From positions 124,001 to 188,000 of the forward strand of contig NZ_MVHF01000002.1 of the NCBI RefSeq assembly GCF_002086485.1: 64,000 nt of DNA, given 5' to 3'. A model generated the notes under the pieces. The model saw only the letters and a list, made by a program, of their open reading frames with translations, searched no databases and had not been told where the DNA came from. This document shows, one piece after another, positions 63,710-64,000 of the stretch (the stretch's first letter is position 1; each line of letters begins with the position of its first letter). A program made the position numbers and the translations under genes. The stretch comes from Mycobacterium aquaticum (GTDB lineage Bacteria > Actinomycetota > Actinomycetes > Mycobacteriales > Mycobacteriaceae).

Positions 63710-64000
63710 CAATGGTTTTGGGGTAGTCGTCCTCGATCTCGACGGCACGCTGGTCGACAGCAGCGAAGACATCGCCGACGCGATGAACCACGCCCTGTCC
63801 GCACACGGAATCGGTGCGGTCACCGCCGAGCAAGTCGCGGCGGCACTGGGCGGCGGGCCGACGATTCTCGTCGAGAAGTGTTTGACCGCAGCTGGATTGG
63901 TGACCTTTGGCTCGGATCTGGTCGCGTCTGTACTCAACGCGTATTCGGACCGGTACCGCGCGCATCCCGCGACCCATACCCGGGTCTTCGACACCGCAGG
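63702..64000 (+). CDS. HAD-family phosphatase, 5' part (cut by window end)
   Basis: ATG 63702 overlaps the kinase stop by 8 bp. The first 99 residues show the HAD nucleophile motif DLDGTLVDS (Asp12, Asp14) and a helical cap beginning EDIADAMNHALSAHG, as in phosphoglycolate phosphatase/beta-phosphoglucomutase relatives. The remainder lies beyond the window. A sugar-phosphate phosphatase next to a sugar kinase is notable; substrate unknown. Confidence 0.85.
   Translation, partial: MSNNGFGVVVLDLDGTLVDSSEDIADAMNHALSAHGIGAVTAEQVAAALGGGPTILVEKCLTAAGLVTFGSDLVASVLNAYSDRYRAHPATHTRVFDTA

Noticed and set aside
1..64000. CRISPR array, tRNA or rRNA genes
   Set aside because: No regularly spaced direct repeats of CRISPR type and no recognisable tRNA or rRNA sequence was seen by eye; a covariance-model scan could still find a missed tRNA.

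Overview
The window is GC-rich chromosomal DNA that reads like a fast-growing mycobacterium (Mycolicibacterium type). Supporting signs are many GTG starts, dense 4-bp ATGA/GTGA gene overlaps, mycobacterial-style beta-oxidation and flavin monooxygenase genes, and a very short Sec-secreted protein. No rRNA, tRNA or CRISPR array was seen. The species assignment is inference from gene content and composition.

Layout. (1) 1-9.75 kb is a housekeeping and stress segment: ohr with its MarR sensor ohrR, an MFS-universal-stress fusion, an alcohol dehydrogenase/Baeyer-Villiger monooxygenase pair, an autoinhibited Fic protein behind an array of repeated operator-like boxes, a 55-aa secreted peptide with a strong terminator, an enoyl-CoA hydratase and a LysE-type exporter. 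(2) 9,969-16,564 is a nested mobile element. An IS21-family element (istA/istB, CGGC target duplication) has its istB cut exactly in the Walker A motif by a Tn554-like three-recombinase element of about 3.96 kb, whose own tnpA and tnpB are frameshifted. (3) 17.4-40.9 kb is a large catabolic island that I infer to be one LacI-family regulon, because near-identical GAAAGCGCTTTC-type boxes precede four transcription units. It holds an eleven-gene minus-strand operon (leader ORF, CoA-transferase, sugar-type ABC importer, glycerate kinase, two dehydrogenases/reductases, GMC oxidoreductase, atypical acyl-CoA dehydrogenase), the regulator, an aldehyde dehydrogenase, a DUF993 protein, a TIM-barrel isomerase, and a plus-strand operon (acyl-CoA dehydrogenase, SDR, MHS transporter, Gfo/Idh/MocA oxidoreductase, Zn-dehydrogenase).

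(4) 41.3-50.2 kb holds an inositol-dehydrogenase-like operon, a double-length tandem IclR regulator, hydroxyquinol 1,2-dioxygenase, maleylacetate reductase and a sugar porter. No ring hydroxylase is present. This suggests the testable idea that a cyclitol is oxidised and dehydrated to hydroxyquinol and then cleaved to 3-oxoadipate. (5) 50.2-53.0 kb holds a CNMP-CBS-nucleotidyltransferase signalling protein and a metallophosphoesterase broken by one in-frame stop. (6) 53.1-64 kb holds a GntR-family regulator and a second sugar ABC importer in an operon with an SDR, an FAH-fold XylX-like 2-keto-3-deoxy-aldonate dehydratase, a D-2-hydroxyacid dehydrogenase, an aldehyde dehydrogenase, a xylulokinase-type kinase and a HAD phosphatase cut by the window end. 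This looks like a Weimberg-type oxidative sugar route with an added phosphorylation branch.

Taken together, most of the window is accessory catabolism of polyols, sugars or cyclitols under at least three different regulators (LacI, tandem IclR, GntR).
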